This document shows positions 43,287 to 52,315 of a stretch of DNA of 64,000 nt, piece after piece. The notes beneath the pieces were generated by a model. The model was not told the DNA's origin. It searched no databases and worked only from the letters and a program-made list of their open reading frames with translations. The number at the start of each line of letters is the position of its first letter. The stretch's first letter is position 1. A program made the translations under genes and the position numbers. The DNA is taken from NCBI GenBank assembly GCA_944327105.1, contig CALVGN010000024.1, positions 1 through 64,000 of the forward strand, written 5' to 3'. Source of the DNA: an uncultured Erysipelotrichaceae bacterium (GTDB lineage Bacteria > Bacillota_I > Bacilli_A > Erysipelotrichales > Erysipelotrichaceae).

Positions 43287-44290
43287 TTTTCTTCTATATC
43301 GCCACGGGTGATTTGCTCCGCCCGATCACTAATTTTATCAACAGTAATTTGAAATGCATGCGCATCGGTTACCACTTTATTCAAATCACGACGCAGATCC
43401 GTCCACCGTTGTTTGAATCGATCAAATTCAATATTTAGCTTACGTATTTCATCAACAATATCATTGCTTTGTTCAAACTGACTGATCTTGCCATACAGAA
43501 CTGCCATGGTCTCAACCAACATCAATAAATTCACCGGAGATGCCAGCACCACATGATATCGATTCGCTAATTCGATCACTCGATCATAATGATCCACGAT
43601 ATAGTCATACACACTCTGTGCAGGAATGAACATCACTGCAAAATCAGCGGTCTCGTTGGGAATGATATATTTGGATGCGATGGTTTGAATATGCTTTAAG
43701 ACATCCGATTCAAACTGACGGTTATACCCATTTCTTTCCTGGTCGGAACCACAATTCATCAATCGATTATAATTTTCCAACGGGAACTTGCTGTCCACAC
43801 AGACCAATTTCAATGGTTCTGGTAAATACACCACAGAATCCACGATGGTATGATTGCTTAACTGGAACTGAAGATCATAGTATTTATGGTTTGAACCAAA
43901 CACTTGTTCATAGACGTTGGATAATATGGTTTCACCATAAATACCTCTGATCTTTTTATCATTCAATACCCGATTCAGTGATCCCACTGAATCGGATAAA
44001 GAACGCATAGTTGTTTCACTGGTTTTCAACGATGCCGCAATCTTGACCAGATCCACATACTGTTGCTGTTGCTTCTCATCCGCATTGGAAAGGATCTTAT
44101 AAATCAGATCCAATTCCTTGCCCCGCGATTGATTCGCGGCAAGGAATTGATCATTCACATTCTGTGAAATCCGTTCCATCAATTGTCTGTTCTGTGCAAT
44201 CAATTGATCATTGTTATGTTTGATATATCCAATCCCAATGATCAATATCACAATAACTATGATCAAACCACTTCCAATCATCCATTCCAT
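43283..44290 (-). CDS. rmuC: RmuC-family DNA recombination protein
   Basis: 335 residues. N-terminal helix (WMIGSGLIIVIVILIIGIGYI) and a long coiled coil (HNNDQLIAQNRQLMERISQNVNDQFL) precede the RmuC domain: GIYGETILSNVYEQVFG, VCVDSKFPLENYNRLM, DFAVMFIPAQSVYDYI and ASPVNLLMLVETMAVLYGK. RmuC proteins limit inverted-repeat-associated rearrangements; the nuclease-like core is of the PD-(D/E)XK type. Given the wealth of inverted repeats in this genome, its presence is worth noting. Appears monocistronic. Confidence 0.9.
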   Translation of the reverse strand: MEWMIGSGLIIVIVILIIGIGYIKHNNDQLIAQNRQLMERISQNVNDQFLAANQSRGKELDLIYKILSNADEKQQQQYVDLVKIAASLKTSETTMRSLSDSVGSLNRVLNDKKIRGIYGETILSNVYEQVFGSNHKYYDLQFQLSNHTIVDSVVYLPEPLKLVCVDSKFPLENYNRLMNCGSDQERNGYNRQFESDVLKHIQTIASKYIIPNETADFAVMFIPAQSVYDYIVDHYDRVIELANRYHVVLASPVNLLMLVETMAVLYGKISQFEQSNDIVDEIRKLNIEFDRFKQRWTDLRRDLNKVVTDAHAFQITVDKISDRAEQITRGDIEEN

Positions 44291-44327
44291 ATCGATACCT
44301 CTGATATCGCCATGGTATCACAGCTAC

Positions 44328-44684
44328 CTATTCAGTGGGCATGGTTTTACTCTGCTTATGCAATTGAGCAAACCCGATATAACTAAGTATCATCTCAATA
44401 ATGACAAACATGAAATACATCGGAAATAAGATCATTGCCACTGTATACAATATGGCACCCACCAACGCAAACCACTGTTTCTTCAAAAACAATCCAAGTC
44501 CATTGAATACGATCGCCACAAATGTACAGACCAAATGTGGCATGACCATGGTCAATGCCAATGCACCACTTAACCCTTCATTGCCTTCACCACTTATCGC
44601 ACCTCCCCAATAAACCAGGGAATAGATACCATACATAGTGCCGATAACAAATGAAATCAACAGACATTTGTTCAACGATTTCAT
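44328..44684 (-). CDS. Four-helix membrane protein
   Basis: 118 residues with four membrane segments; GGYY-like motif absent. Starts MKSLNKCLLISFVIGTMYGIYSLVYWGG; AAAGGAGG precedes the ATG. Ends in a short polar tail (LHKQSKTMPTE). Family unknown; the same strand as rmuC, 37 bases upstream. No function can be assigned. Confidence 0.6.
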   Translation of the reverse strand: MKSLNKCLLISFVIGTMYGIYSLVYWGGAISGEGNEGLSGALALTMVMPHLVCTFVAIVFNGLGLFLKKQWFALVGAILYTVAMILFPMYFMFVIIEMILSYIGFAQLHKQSKTMPTE

Positions 44685-44730
44685 CCTATTTTCCTCCTTT
44701 CAATGCCACTTTATCTTATACCGGCTTTTC

Positions 44731-44764
44731 AAAAGTAGAGTTGCGTTGCTGCAACTATACTTTT
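44731..44764. repeat. Inverted repeat between divergent genes
   Basis: AAAAGTAGAGTTGC pairs with GCAACTATACTTTT (one mismatch, 6-base loop). It lies in the 216-bp divergent region; no T-tract follows on either strand except the arms' own ends. Function unknown. Confidence 0.5.
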
Positions 44765-44796
44765 AAGAATCCATGATATGATTAAAGATTTGTTGC

Positions 44797-44830
44797 TTGA
44801 AACATTTTCAAATATTTGAAAATGTTTCAA
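44797..44830. promoter_or_regulatory. 34-bp perfect palindrome upstream of the M28-like peptidase gene
   Basis: TTGAAACATTTTCAAAT (44797-44813) is followed directly by its exact complement ATTTGAAAATGTTTCAA (44814-44830). Such long spacer-free palindromes are typical of dimeric or tetrameric repressor sites; TTGAAA/TTTCAA half-sites recall RpiR-family operators. It is 70 bases before the M28-like start codon. Confidence 0.6.
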
Positions 44831-44900
44831 TTAACTCACAGTGACATTTCTTTCAAAATCAAAGAAAATACAAATAAATCGATTAATAGGGAGGAAATTC

Positions 44901-46820
44901 ATGAAACCAAGTTTTAAACTCATCCATGATGCGATCAACGAAGAACGGTTATACAAACAGGTCAAAGAAATCTCCTGTTTCCACCGTATTCAAGCATCCA
45001 CCACATTCCGCAAAGCCGCCAATCATGTTGTCGAACTGGCAAAATCCTATGGTTTGACCACCAAATTACTGGAATATCCAGCGACTGGAGAAAACTGGTA
45101 CTTAGAAAACAAAATGTTCAAGGAATGGGATATCCAAGAAGCCACACTGGATCTGGTCGAACCAGATATCCGTTTATGTGATTTTTCTGCCTGCAACATC
45201 TCCGTGATCCAAAAAAGTTATCCCGTGGATCATCGCCATGATCCAGTGGAACTGATCTATCTGGATAAAGGATCTGATCCTTCCAATTACACCGACCTTG
45301 ATCTAACCGGGAAAATGATTTTTGCACGAACCTGGCACGATGAATACAAATGGGCATATGAAAGAGGGGCGATCGGGATTCTCACGGACTTTGTTCGAAC
45401 CGATGCGACACGAAGCCGTCATGATCAATACCATATTCGCACCTATACCTCCTTCTGGCATAACCATGGGGAAAACGAACCCAAAAAGTTCGGGTTTGTG
45501 ATCACCCCGCAAATGGGTGATCAGCTGGCCGAACTGTTTGAGAAAAATAAGAAAGACCATAAACCAGTCATGGTCAAACCATATGTCAACTCCAGTTTAT
45601 ATGATGGTGCCATTGAAGTCGTGGTTTTAACCATTCCCGGCAAAGATGATAAGAAGGTACTAATGACAGCGCATCTATGCCATCCCAATCCTTCGTGCAA
45701 CGACAACACGTCCGGTGTTTCCGCAACATTGGAAGCGATGCATGTCATTGATTCGTTGATCAAGGAAGGGAAAATCGAAAAACCACAGCATACGATCCAA
45801 TGCATCCTCATGCCCGAATTTACCGGAGCATATGCGTATATGAGTGATCATCTGGATAACGACATCATTGGTGCGATCAATTTAGATATGGTTGGTGCCA
45901 GACAGGATCGTACCAATGGTCCGATCACCTTAACCATGCTGCCATGGTCTACACCATCCATCATCAATGAATTAAGTACGATGGCCCTTGCCATGGCGGG
46001 AAACGAATCCGTTTCCCATGATGGCAATGCCATCCCATTGACCAATGCTATTACTGATAATTTCTCCGGTGGTTCGGACCATGTCTTCTATAGTGATCCA
46101 ACCATCAATATTCCTTGTTGCATGCTTGGTCAATGGCCAGATCGTTTCTATCACACCAGTGGGGATACGTTGGAAGTGATCGATCCTGCCGTACTGAAAT
46201 TCTCCAGTATGGTCGCTGCCAGTTTTACATATATGTTGGCCACGCTATCCGCTAAAGACCTTCCAGTAATAATCAACGAAATGGGCAAAAATCTCAACCA
46301 TCATATGTCCATTACCTATGATGCCTTCCTTAACGGAAAGATCGATTCGACTTTATTGGCCTATAAATTCAATGCCATTGAATCTTTCTATAGTGCCAGT
46401 GTAGAAAACATCGCAAGTTTGATCGATATTGAACCATCTTGGATCGATACAACCAAAACATATATGGTTCAAACCATCCATGCATATCGTCAATTCCATC
46501 ATATTCCCGATATCCACCACGACGTTAGTGATACCCGCGTTTTTAAACGCAATTTCGTCGGTCCGATCTATTCCATGGATGACTATGCTTTCAAAGGGTA
46601 TAAAAAACAACTCGACGAATTCTTCAGCAAAGTCTCATTTTCCGATGGTCGAGCCATCCGCATGTACGCCATGGAGATCCCATTCTTTATCGATGGCAAA
46701 CGCACCGTGGATCAGATCTGCGAAATGGTATCCGCACAGATCAATAAAACCGATGATCATCTGGTCAAATCATTTATCGATTGTCTTGAAAGCATCGATC
46801 TGATCAGCCAAGTTAACTAA
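44901..46820 (+). CDS. M28-like/DUF4910 metallo-aminopeptidase
   Basis: 639 residues from MKPSFKLIHDAINEERLYKQV; GGAGG precedes the ATG. The N-terminal PA-like insert (about 130-230) holds GKMIFARTWHDEYKWAYERGAIGIL. The zinc site is visible as MTAHLCHPNPSCNDNTSGVSA (His, Asp), MPEFTGAYAY (Glu), INLDMVG (Asp) and DRFYHTSGDTLEVID (His). A C-terminal extension from about residue 480 is less conserved. No signal peptide, so a cytoplasmic peptidase. A 34-bp palindrome and a TTGAAA-rich region upstream suggest specific regulation. Confidence 0.78.
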   Translation: MKPSFKLIHDAINEERLYKQVKEISCFHRIQASTTFRKAANHVVELAKSYGLTTKLLEYPATGENWYLENKMFKEWDIQEATLDLVEPDIRLCDFSACNISVIQKSYPVDHRHDPVELIYLDKGSDPSNYTDLDLTGKMIFARTWHDEYKWAYERGAIGILTDFVRTDATRSRHDQYHIRTYTSFWHNHGENEPKKFGFVITPQMGDQLAELFEKNKKDHKPVMVKPYVNSSLYDGAIEVVVLTIPGKDDKKVLMTAHLCHPNPSCNDNTSGVSATLEAMHVIDSLIKEGKIEKPQHTIQCILMPEFTGAYAYMSDHLDNDIIGAINLDMVGARQDRTNGPITLTMLPWSTPSIINELSTMALAMAGNESVSHDGNAIPLTNAITDNFSGGSDHVFYSDPTINIPCCMLGQWPDRFYHTSGDTLEVIDPAVLKFSSMVAASFTYMLATLSAKDLPVIINEMGKNLNHHMSITYDAFLNGKIDSTLLAYKFNAIESFYSASVENIASLIDIEPSWIDTTKTYMVQTIHAYRQFHHIPDIHHDVSDTRVFKRNFVGPIYSMDDYAFKGYKKQLDEFFSKVSFSDGRAIRMYAMEIPFFIDGKRTVDQICEMVSAQINKTDDHLVKSFIDCLESIDLISQVN

Positions 46821-46837
46821 GTCTGTTACTCAATCAT

Positions 46838-46868
46838 AAGTCAGGTGCCTCGAATAGGCACCTGACTT
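46838..46868 (+). terminator. Terminator of the M28-like gene
   Basis: Perfect 12-bp stem AAGTCAGGTGCC/GGCACCTGACTT, 7-base loop, then TTATA. Confidence 0.8.
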
Positions 46869-46890
46869 TTATATGGTTGAATCATGCAAA

Positions 46891-46916
46891 AAGACCGAAG
46901 CACAAACTTCGGTCTT
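46891..46916 (-). terminator. Terminator of the tRNA cluster
   Basis: Perfect 10-bp stem AAGACCGAAG/CTTCGGTCTT, 6-base loop; minus strand continues TTTTTGC. Confidence 0.85.
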
Positions 46917-46929
46917 ACTTGATTTTCAT

Positions 46930-47003
46930 TGGAGCGGATGATCGGAATCGAACCGACGTAGTCAGCTTGGAAGGCTGAAGTTCTACCATTGAACTACATC
47001 CGC
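46930..47003 (-). tRNA. tRNA-Gly (TCC)
   Basis: 74 bases with encoded CCA. Acceptor GCGGATG pairs with the 3' strand CATCCGC; anticodon loop CTTCCAA gives TCC. Last in a six-tRNA transcript. Confidence 0.93.
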
Positions 47004-47012
47004 AAGACAAGG

Positions 47013-47088
47013 TGGTGTCCCGGAGCAGAATCGAACTGCCGACCCACTGATTAAAAGTCAGTTGCTCTACCACCTGAGCTACCGGGAC
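47013..47088 (-). tRNA. tRNA-Lys (TTT)
   Basis: 76 bases with encoded CCA; acceptor GTCCCGG/CCGGGAC, anticodon loop CTTTTAA gives TTT. Confidence 0.95.
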
Positions 47089-47094
47089 AAAAAA

Positions 47095-47170
47095 TGGCTG
47101 GGGCACCTGGATTCGAACCAGGGAAATGCAAGAGTCAAAGTCTTGTGCCTTACCGCTTGGCTATACCCCA
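47095..47170 (-). tRNA. tRNA-Gln (TTG)
   Basis: 76 bases with encoded CCA; acceptor TGGGGTA with TGCCCCA (one G-T pair), anticodon loop CTTTGAC gives TTG. Confidence 0.93.
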
Positions 47171-47190
47171 ATGCTAAAGAAAACACAAGG

Positions 47191-47275
47191 TGGTGGAGAG
47201 GGGCAGATTCGAACTGCCGAACCCATGGGGAGTTGATTTACAGTCAACCGCGTTTAGCCACTTCGCTACCTCTCC
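47191..47275 (-). tRNA. tRNA-Tyr (GTA)
   Basis: 85 bases with a long variable arm and encoded CCA; acceptor GGAGAGG/CCTCTCC, anticodon loop CTGTAAA gives GTA. Confidence 0.95.
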
Positions 47276-47286
47276 ATATCTTAGCC

Positions 47287-47362
47287 TGGTGCCGACTATA
47301 GGACTTGAACCTACAACCTACTGATTACAAATCAGTTGCTCTGCCAATTGAGCTAAGTCGGC
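47287..47362 (-). tRNA. tRNA-Thr (TGT)
   Basis: 76 bases with encoded CCA; acceptor GCCGACT/AGTCGGC, anticodon loop TTTGTAA gives TGT. Confidence 0.94.
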
Positions 47363-47365
47363 GTA

Positions 47366-47441
47366 TGGTGGAGACTAACGGGCTCGAACCGCTGACCCTC
47401 TGCTTGTAAGGCAGACGCTCTCCCAACTGAGCTAAGTCTCC
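47366..47441 (-). tRNA. tRNA-Val (TAC)
   Basis: 76 bases with encoded CCA; acceptor GGAGACT/AGTCTCC, anticodon loop CTTACAA gives TAC. First tRNA of the cluster. Confidence 0.94.
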
Positions 47442-47466
47442 ATCGTGCACCCTCAAGCGCTTTATT

Positions 47467-47495
47467 AATTTAGCAAACACCGGGTACTTTGTCAA
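47467..47495 (-). promoter_or_regulatory. Promoter of the tRNA cluster
   Basis: Minus strand TTGACA (47490-47495), 17-base spacer, TAAATT (47467-47472), 25 bases upstream of the first mature tRNA. Confidence 0.75.
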
Positions 47496-47546
47496 TCGGT
47501 TTTTCAACAATTGTCGTGATGGATGGTCCAATCCACGAAAAAAAAA

Positions 47547-47571
47547 CATCCCATGGTCAAACCATGGGATG
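47547..47571 (-). terminator. prs terminator built on the iterated motif
   Basis: CATCCCATGGT (47547-47557) and ACCATGGGATG (47561-47571) form an 11-bp stem around a 3-base loop; nine Ts follow on the minus strand. The loop and inner stem are a TGGTNNNACCA copy. Confidence 0.9.
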
Positions 47572-47584
47572 GTTTAAGGATAAA

Positions 47585-48547
47585 CTAATCTTCTCTGGAG
47601 AAATAGTTATAGACATCCGAAACCGGTGTGTGGCTTTGAATGGCTTCGATGGTTTTGGCGATCATGTAACCGACACTTAATACCTTGACCTTATCGGTAA
47701 CGGCTTTCTTTTCTTCGGATAAGGGAATGGTGTTGGTGATCAATAATTCACTTAAAACCGAATCACGGATCCGTTCCATGGCCGGACCACTCAATACCCC
47801 ATGCGTGGCAGCAAAGTAAACGTTTTTAGCGCCACTCTCCTTAACGATCTTGGCTGCAGCGACCAATGACCCAGCGGTATCGATGATATCATCCACCAAA
47901 ATGGCGTTTTTATCTTTGACATCACCAATGACATTCATGGCTTCACAGACATTGGGTTTAGGACGGCGTTTGTCCACGATCGCCAATGGTGCATCCAGTA
48001 TCTCGGCTAATTTGCGTGCTCTGGTCGTACCACCATGATCCGGTGAGACCACCACCACATCTTCCAGATGCTTTGTTTTGAAATACTGACCCATCATCGG
48101 AATCGCTGTCAAATCATCAATGGGTACATTGAAGAATCCTTGGATCTGTGCCGCATGCAGATCGATGGTGATCACCCGACTGGCACCGGCGGTCTGATAC
48201 AGATCGGCAACCAACTTGGCCGTGATCGGCTGACGCGCCTTGGCTTTGCGATCCTGCCGAGCATATCCAAAATATGGAATGACCAGATTGATGGAATGGG
48301 CACTGGCTCTTCTTAAACAGTCACAGGCGATCAATATCTCCATGACATTTTCATTGACCGGTGCATACGTGGATTGGATGATGTACACATCCCGTCCGCG
48401 GACGGTCTGTTCCAGTTCGACTAAGATCTCACCATCGGCAAAATGGTGAACGGAAATATCGCCGACCGGTAGATTGAGAAAACTGCAGATTTCCTGAGTC
48501 AACGCTTTAGAGCTGCTCAATGAGAAAATCACGGTTTCTTTCATCAT
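47585..48547 (-). CDS. prs: Ribose-phosphate pyrophosphokinase
   Basis: 320 residues. It makes PRPP from ribose 5-phosphate and ATP for nucleotides, histidine and NAD. Diagnostic parts are VRGRDVYIIQSTYAPVNENVMEILI, PYFGYARQDRKAKARQPITAK, VVVSPDHGGTTRARKLAEILD and NAILVDDIIDTAGSLVAAAK (the PRPP-binding loop). The start codon follows the glmU stop after 1 base; AAGGAG is placed 10 bases from the first ATG. It ends in a motif-based terminator. Confidence 0.95.
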   Translation of the reverse strand: MMKETVIFSLSSSKALTQEICSFLNLPVGDISVHHFADGEILVELEQTVRGRDVYIIQSTYAPVNENVMEILIACDCLRRASAHSINLVIPYFGYARQDRKAKARQPITAKLVADLYQTAGASRVITIDLHAAQIQGFFNVPIDDLTAIPMMGQYFKTKHLEDVVVVSPDHGGTTRARKLAEILDAPLAIVDKRRPKPNVCEAMNVIGDVKDKNAILVDDIIDTAGSLVAAAKIVKESGAKNVYFAATHGVLSGPAMERIRDSVLSELLITNTIPLSEEKKAVTDKVKVLSVGYMIAKTIEAIQSHTPVSDVYNYFSRED

Positions 48548-48548
48548 A

Positions 48549-49916
48549 TTATTGTTTCTCCTTGTTTAAATAGGTATAACCGTACCCAGGTTTATTGGTC
48601 TGACGATCGCGCGCAATGGCCATCTCCCCATCGGCCACATCATCAGTAATGGTACTACCAGCGGCGCAAACGGCTTTCTTTCCAACATGGACCGGTGCGA
48701 TCAGATTGACATTGCTGCCGATGAAGGCACCATCCTCTACCTGTGTATGAAACTTGTTTTTACCATCGTAGTTGACGGTAACGACCCCACAGCCGAAATT
48801 GACCTTGCTGCCAATGGTCGCATCACCCAAATACGTCAGATGAGCACATCGGGAATCATAACCAAAGTGTGTATTTTTGAATTCCACGAAATTTCCGACA
48901 CGGTTGCAATCTTCCACGATGGTTTCGTTTCTTAAATGAACAAACGGTCCGATCTTGCAATTATTTTTGACTTCACTGTCGATGATGCGGGCATTGTCGA
49001 TGGTATTCCCATCCCCAATGGTGGCATTTTCCAAATAACAGTTCATCATGATCGTATTCTTCTTCCCAATGGTGGTATTCCCTGTAATGAAACTGTTGGG
49101 ATACAGTGTCGTATCTTCACCAATGGTGACATCATAACCAATATATGTACTGGTTGGATCAATGATGGTCACCCCTTTGCGCATCCATTTTTCACAGATC
49201 TTTTGATTCAAGAATGCATTGGCTTTGGCCAGATCCACCCGATCATTGACACCGATCATTTCCCGATTATCGGATAATGATACAGCTTTGACCGTCAAGC
49301 CATGCTGGTTGAAGATCTTGACCAGATCGGTCAGATAATATTCCCGTTGGGCATTGTAATCATTGACTTCTTTTAAATGCGCGAACAACAGTTCAGTTTT
49401 GAATACATAGATCCCGGTATTGATCTCTTCGATCTGCTTTTGGTTTTCATCACAATCTTTGTATTCCACGATGGCATCCACATGACCATTACGGTTGCGA
49501 ATGATCCGACCAAAATGATTGTGTTCCGCCACTCTGGCCGTTAATACGACCATATCGGCATCCGCGATCTGTTCATACATCATTTTATAGGTTTCCACCG
49601 TAATACAGGGTGCATCCCCATAGCAGACCAAGGTATACCCACTTTCATTTTCCAATTGTTTGGCACACATGACCGCATGTGCGGTCCCCAGTTGAGGTTC
49701 CTGGATCGCCAGTTCGCATTGATCCTTCAATGCCTGCTCCATCATTTCCCGACCGTATCCGATCACCGTGACCACACGGGAGGCCCCAGCTTGTTTGACT
49801 GCATCCAATACATGCAATACCATCGGCCGGCCGGCTACCCGATGCAAGGTTTTCGGTTTTTCGGAAACCATTCGTGTTCCCTTGCCGGCCGCCAGAATTA
49901 TCGCCGTCTTGTTCAT
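48549..49916 (-). CDS. glmU: Bifunctional GlcNAc-1-P uridyltransferase / GlcN-1-P acetyltransferase
   Basis: 455 residues. It makes UDP-GlcNAc for cell-wall synthesis in two steps. The N-terminal nucleotidyltransferase has IILAAGKGTRMVSEKPKTLHRVAGRPMVLH; the C-terminal left-handed beta-helix has hexapeptide turns (IGEDTTLYPNSFITGNTTIG, IGDGNTIDNARIIDSEVKNNCKIGPFVHLRN) and the acetyltransferase site near GATIGSKVNFGCGVVTVNYDGKNKFHT. The usual GGAG lies about 16 bases before the ATG, further than normal. Operon with prs, which shares need for sugar phosphates. Confidence 0.95.
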   Translation of the reverse strand: MNKTAIILAAGKGTRMVSEKPKTLHRVAGRPMVLHVLDAVKQAGASRVVTVIGYGREMMEQALKDQCELAIQEPQLGTAHAVMCAKQLENESGYTLVCYGDAPCITVETYKMMYEQIADADMVVLTARVAEHNHFGRIIRNRNGHVDAIVEYKDCDENQKQIEEINTGIYVFKTELLFAHLKEVNDYNAQREYYLTDLVKIFNQHGLTVKAVSLSDNREMIGVNDRVDLAKANAFLNQKICEKWMRKGVTIIDPTSTYIGYDVTIGEDTTLYPNSFITGNTTIGKKNTIMMNCYLENATIGDGNTIDNARIIDSEVKNNCKIGPFVHLRNETIVEDCNRVGNFVEFKNTHFGYDSRCAHLTYLGDATIGSKVNFGCGVVTVNYDGKNKFHTQVEDGAFIGSNVNLIAPVHVGKKAVCAAGSTITDDVADGEMAIARDRQTNKPGYGYTYLNKEKQ

Positions 49917-49998
49917 TGTTGTGTTTCGATTTCTCCTTCCACAAGTATTTTACTCGAAAGATACGGCTATGGTTGCATAAGTTGGTCAAAACCATGAA

Positions 49999-50463
49999 TT
50001 AATGTGGAATCCATGGTTTGACCATTGCGATATTGGTCATCACCACTCCATTTCGCAATAATCGATTCTCTTTTTGGGAAAGATAGCCTTGATTGATAAA
50101 GAAAGGCATCGCATTGATCGCAGCATCCACATGTATCTGATCCGTATCGACCATCGACTCTAGATGGTGTAACAATCGTTTCCCGATTCCTTTATGTTGA
50201 TAGGCTTCATCCACATATAGACAATCCAAATATCCGTCATCAAAGATATCGCCAAAAGCGATCAGGGTTCGACCATCGAATACCATGATTGTATGTGATG
50301 CCATCAATTGATGAAATAGATGACGGATATTCAAGCCAGAGTTGACCCATGCATCGATTTGATTATCTGTATAGTATCCCTGAGCTTGAGTCATCACGCT
50401 TTGACGCATCAATGCAACAACAGATTGAATATACGTGGCTTTAAACGCGCGATAGATGATCAT
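49999..50463 (-). CDS. GNAT acetyltransferase
   Basis: 154 residues. MIIYRAFKATYIQSVVALMRQSV is a GNAT start; GYLDCLYVDEAYQHKGIGKRLLHHLE is the acetyl-CoA binding motif (Q/RxxGxG/A) and FFINQGYLSQKENRLLRNGVVMTNIAM the C-terminal region. N-acetyltransferase with unknown substrate, of the YjaB type. The ATG overlaps the stop of the serine hydrolase gene by 4 bases (ATGA), so the two are coupled. Confidence 0.85.
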   Translation of the reverse strand: MIIYRAFKATYIQSVVALMRQSVMTQAQGYYTDNQIDAWVNSGLNIRHLFHQLMASHTIMVFDGRTLIAFGDIFDDGYLDCLYVDEAYQHKGIGKRLLHHLESMVDTDQIHVDAAINAMPFFINQGYLSQKENRLLRNGVVMTNIAMVKPWIPH

Positions 50464-51773
50464 TGCATCTTTTTGGTTGAAACCTCCGTATATTCCGCCA
50501 TGATATTGACGATCATCCCCACATCCTGCGTTTCCATATTTTCACTTAATACCACAAACAAAAACGGATATGCCCCATTGACCACTCCAACATCATTGAT
50601 GGCGGTATCATAATGTCCGTATTTATGGATCATTGGCCATTGCAGATAATAGGCACCATAATCATGAGGCATGGCGTTGGATAACAACATCGCAATGTTT
50701 GAATAATCCTTCAAATGGTTATAAAAATACGTCACTACATCCATTAAAAAGTCCACATTGATCCAATTGTTTTCACCAGTGGATGCATAATCGACATCAC
50801 TGTAACGATCACAATAGTGTTTGAATGCACTGAATCCGTCGAACAGTTTATACAGCATCCTGGATGCGGTATTGGAAGAATAAAACAACGATTCATACAT
50901 CAGATAATCCAAGGGGATCTGATCATTCACATCATAATCGATCATAAGATTTCCCGCCGATATCTCATAGTCATCCGCTTCAAACAAAACGGTATCATTT
51001 GTATGAAGTAAACCACTGTTGATACCATCTTGGATCAACATATTCAACGGTAGTTTATATGTGGATGCACCAATGCGCCAGTGAGCAGCATCATGAACAA
51101 TGGTTTGACCCGTTGAAAGATTGGTATAACCATAGGATAAATCATCCAAGGTATATCCTTGATCATTGACATAATCAAAAATGGCATCATCCAGTGATAC
51201 ACCTTGTTTCACATACCCACTGTCGATATATCCGGGATTATCCCCATCGATCCAAACCAATGCATTCAATGGTTCACTTTGGTTGCCACTGTCATCTTGA
51301 GCAGAGAAAACAACATTGACCAGTTTCATTCCATTGGTCGAATAACACAAAGAATGGGTCAGATCCCTGATGGAATCGATGCTGGTGGTACAATCATTGG
51401 CATCATCGACTGAAACGATCGATTCGATATGATCGATATCATCGACATGATTTTGATTTAAGGTGATCACTGGAGCGATCGTATCCACGATATCGATGGT
51501 CACATCATAGTGAAACACACCATAATGCAATGTGACTTCAAAACGTCCGATGGTATCACCAACGGATGAAAGATCCTTGCTGAGATCCACATCCTGTTTG
51601 GCGATTTCATAAAAATAATATCCACTCTCACTGGGTATGGTCGAACCATATTCAAAGGTGAATACATCCTGTTTCAATATCGGGATAAAATATAAATAAC
51701 TTGCGACCACCACACCAACGCTGATCAGAAACACCATCAGCAAATGGCAATAGATCCATTTCAATAATTTCAC
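50460..51773 (-). CDS. Membrane-anchored serine hydrolase of the class A beta-lactamase fold
   Basis: 437 residues. N-terminal membrane helix (LLMVFLISVGVVVASYLYFI), then a region with Ig-like character (YDVTIDIVDTIAPVITLNQNHV), then a beta-lactamase/transpeptidase domain from about 230: STYKLPLNML is the SxxK motif with the Ser nucleophile, YSSNTAS the SxN motif, and HKYGHYD replaces the usual KTG. Such proteins include PBP-like enzymes and class A-type lactamases. Given no lactamase signature and an anchor, a cell-wall role is likely. Cotranslated with the acetyltransferase. Confidence 0.72.
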   Translation of the reverse strand: MKLLKWIYCHLLMVFLISVGVVVASYLYFIPILKQDVFTFEYGSTIPSESGYYFYEIAKQDVDLSKDLSSVGDTIGRFEVTLHYGVFHYDVTIDIVDTIAPVITLNQNHVDDIDHIESIVSVDDANDCTTSIDSIRDLTHSLCYSTNGMKLVNVVFSAQDDSGNQSEPLNALVWIDGDNPGYIDSGYVKQGVSLDDAIFDYVNDQGYTLDDLSYGYTNLSTGQTIVHDAAHWRIGASTYKLPLNMLIQDGINSGLLHTNDTVLFEADDYEISAGNLMIDYDVNDQIPLDYLMYESLFYSSNTASRMLYKLFDGFSAFKHYCDRYSDVDYASTGENNWINVDFLMDVVTYFYNHLKDYSNIAMLLSNAMPHDYGAYYLQWPMIHKYGHYDTAINDVGVVNGAYPFLFVVLSENMETQDVGMIVNIMAEYTEVSTKKMQ

Positions 51774-51808
51774 GATTATCTATATACCACAAAAGCCATA
51801 ACGATTGA

Positions 51809-52237
51809 TCATTCGTTATGGCTTTTCTCTTTTTTGAAATAATATTCGATCACTTTCCGTCGGGTCACGATCCCCATGAACACACCTCGATCATCCACCG
51901 ATGGAATAAAATTTTGGTTCATGATGGCTTCGACCACTTCATCCATGGACGATTGCACATGCATGGGCTTATATTGATTCGAATCGATCAAATCGATGAG
52001 TTTCACCTGCTTTAGATCAAATAAATTCTGGTTGGGTGAATCCACCAATTTCCATAAAAAATCCCCTTGTGATACCGTTCCCACATACACGCCGGTTTGA
52101 CCATCGACTACCGGGATGGCAGTATACCCGCTCACACGCATCTTTTCCACCCCTTGAAAAGCGGTGTTGGATGCATCCAAAAACTTCAATTGATTCTTCG
52201 GAGTTAATAACAATAATGCATTCATGCTTGTTTCCAT
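51809..52237 (-). CDS. Single-pair CBS domain protein
   Basis: 142 residues from METSMNALLLLTPKNQLKFL; further start codons are available upstream, but TATAAT (52245-52250 complement) ends 7 bases before this ATG and there is no ribosome binding site, so this is a leaderless candidate. Two CBS modules: KFLDASNTAFQGVEKMRVSGYTAIPVVD and DLIDSNQYKPMHVQSSMDEVVEAIMNQNFIPSVDDRGVFMGIVTRRKVIEYYF. Such pairs bind adenine nucleotides or c-di-AMP and regulate a partner. The partner is not obvious here; the serine hydrolase gene lies downstream on the same strand. Confidence 0.75.
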   Translation of the reverse strand: METSMNALLLLTPKNQLKFLDASNTAFQGVEKMRVSGYTAIPVVDGQTGVYVGTVSQGDFLWKLVDSPNQNLFDLKQVKLIDLIDSNQYKPMHVQSSMDEVVEAIMNQNFIPSVDDRGVFMGIVTRRKVIEYYFKKEKSHNE

Positions 52238-52315
52238 GATCATCATTATACCCAACACGATGGTTACAACCATGTGATAGTTGTCAAATCGCATAAAAGG
52301 CTTAGACTAATATCC

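Noticed and set aside
46930-47441. Part of an rRNA operon
   Set aside because: Six tRNAs have their own promoter (TTGACA-17-TAAATT) and terminator, and no 5S, 16S or 23S sequence is visible.
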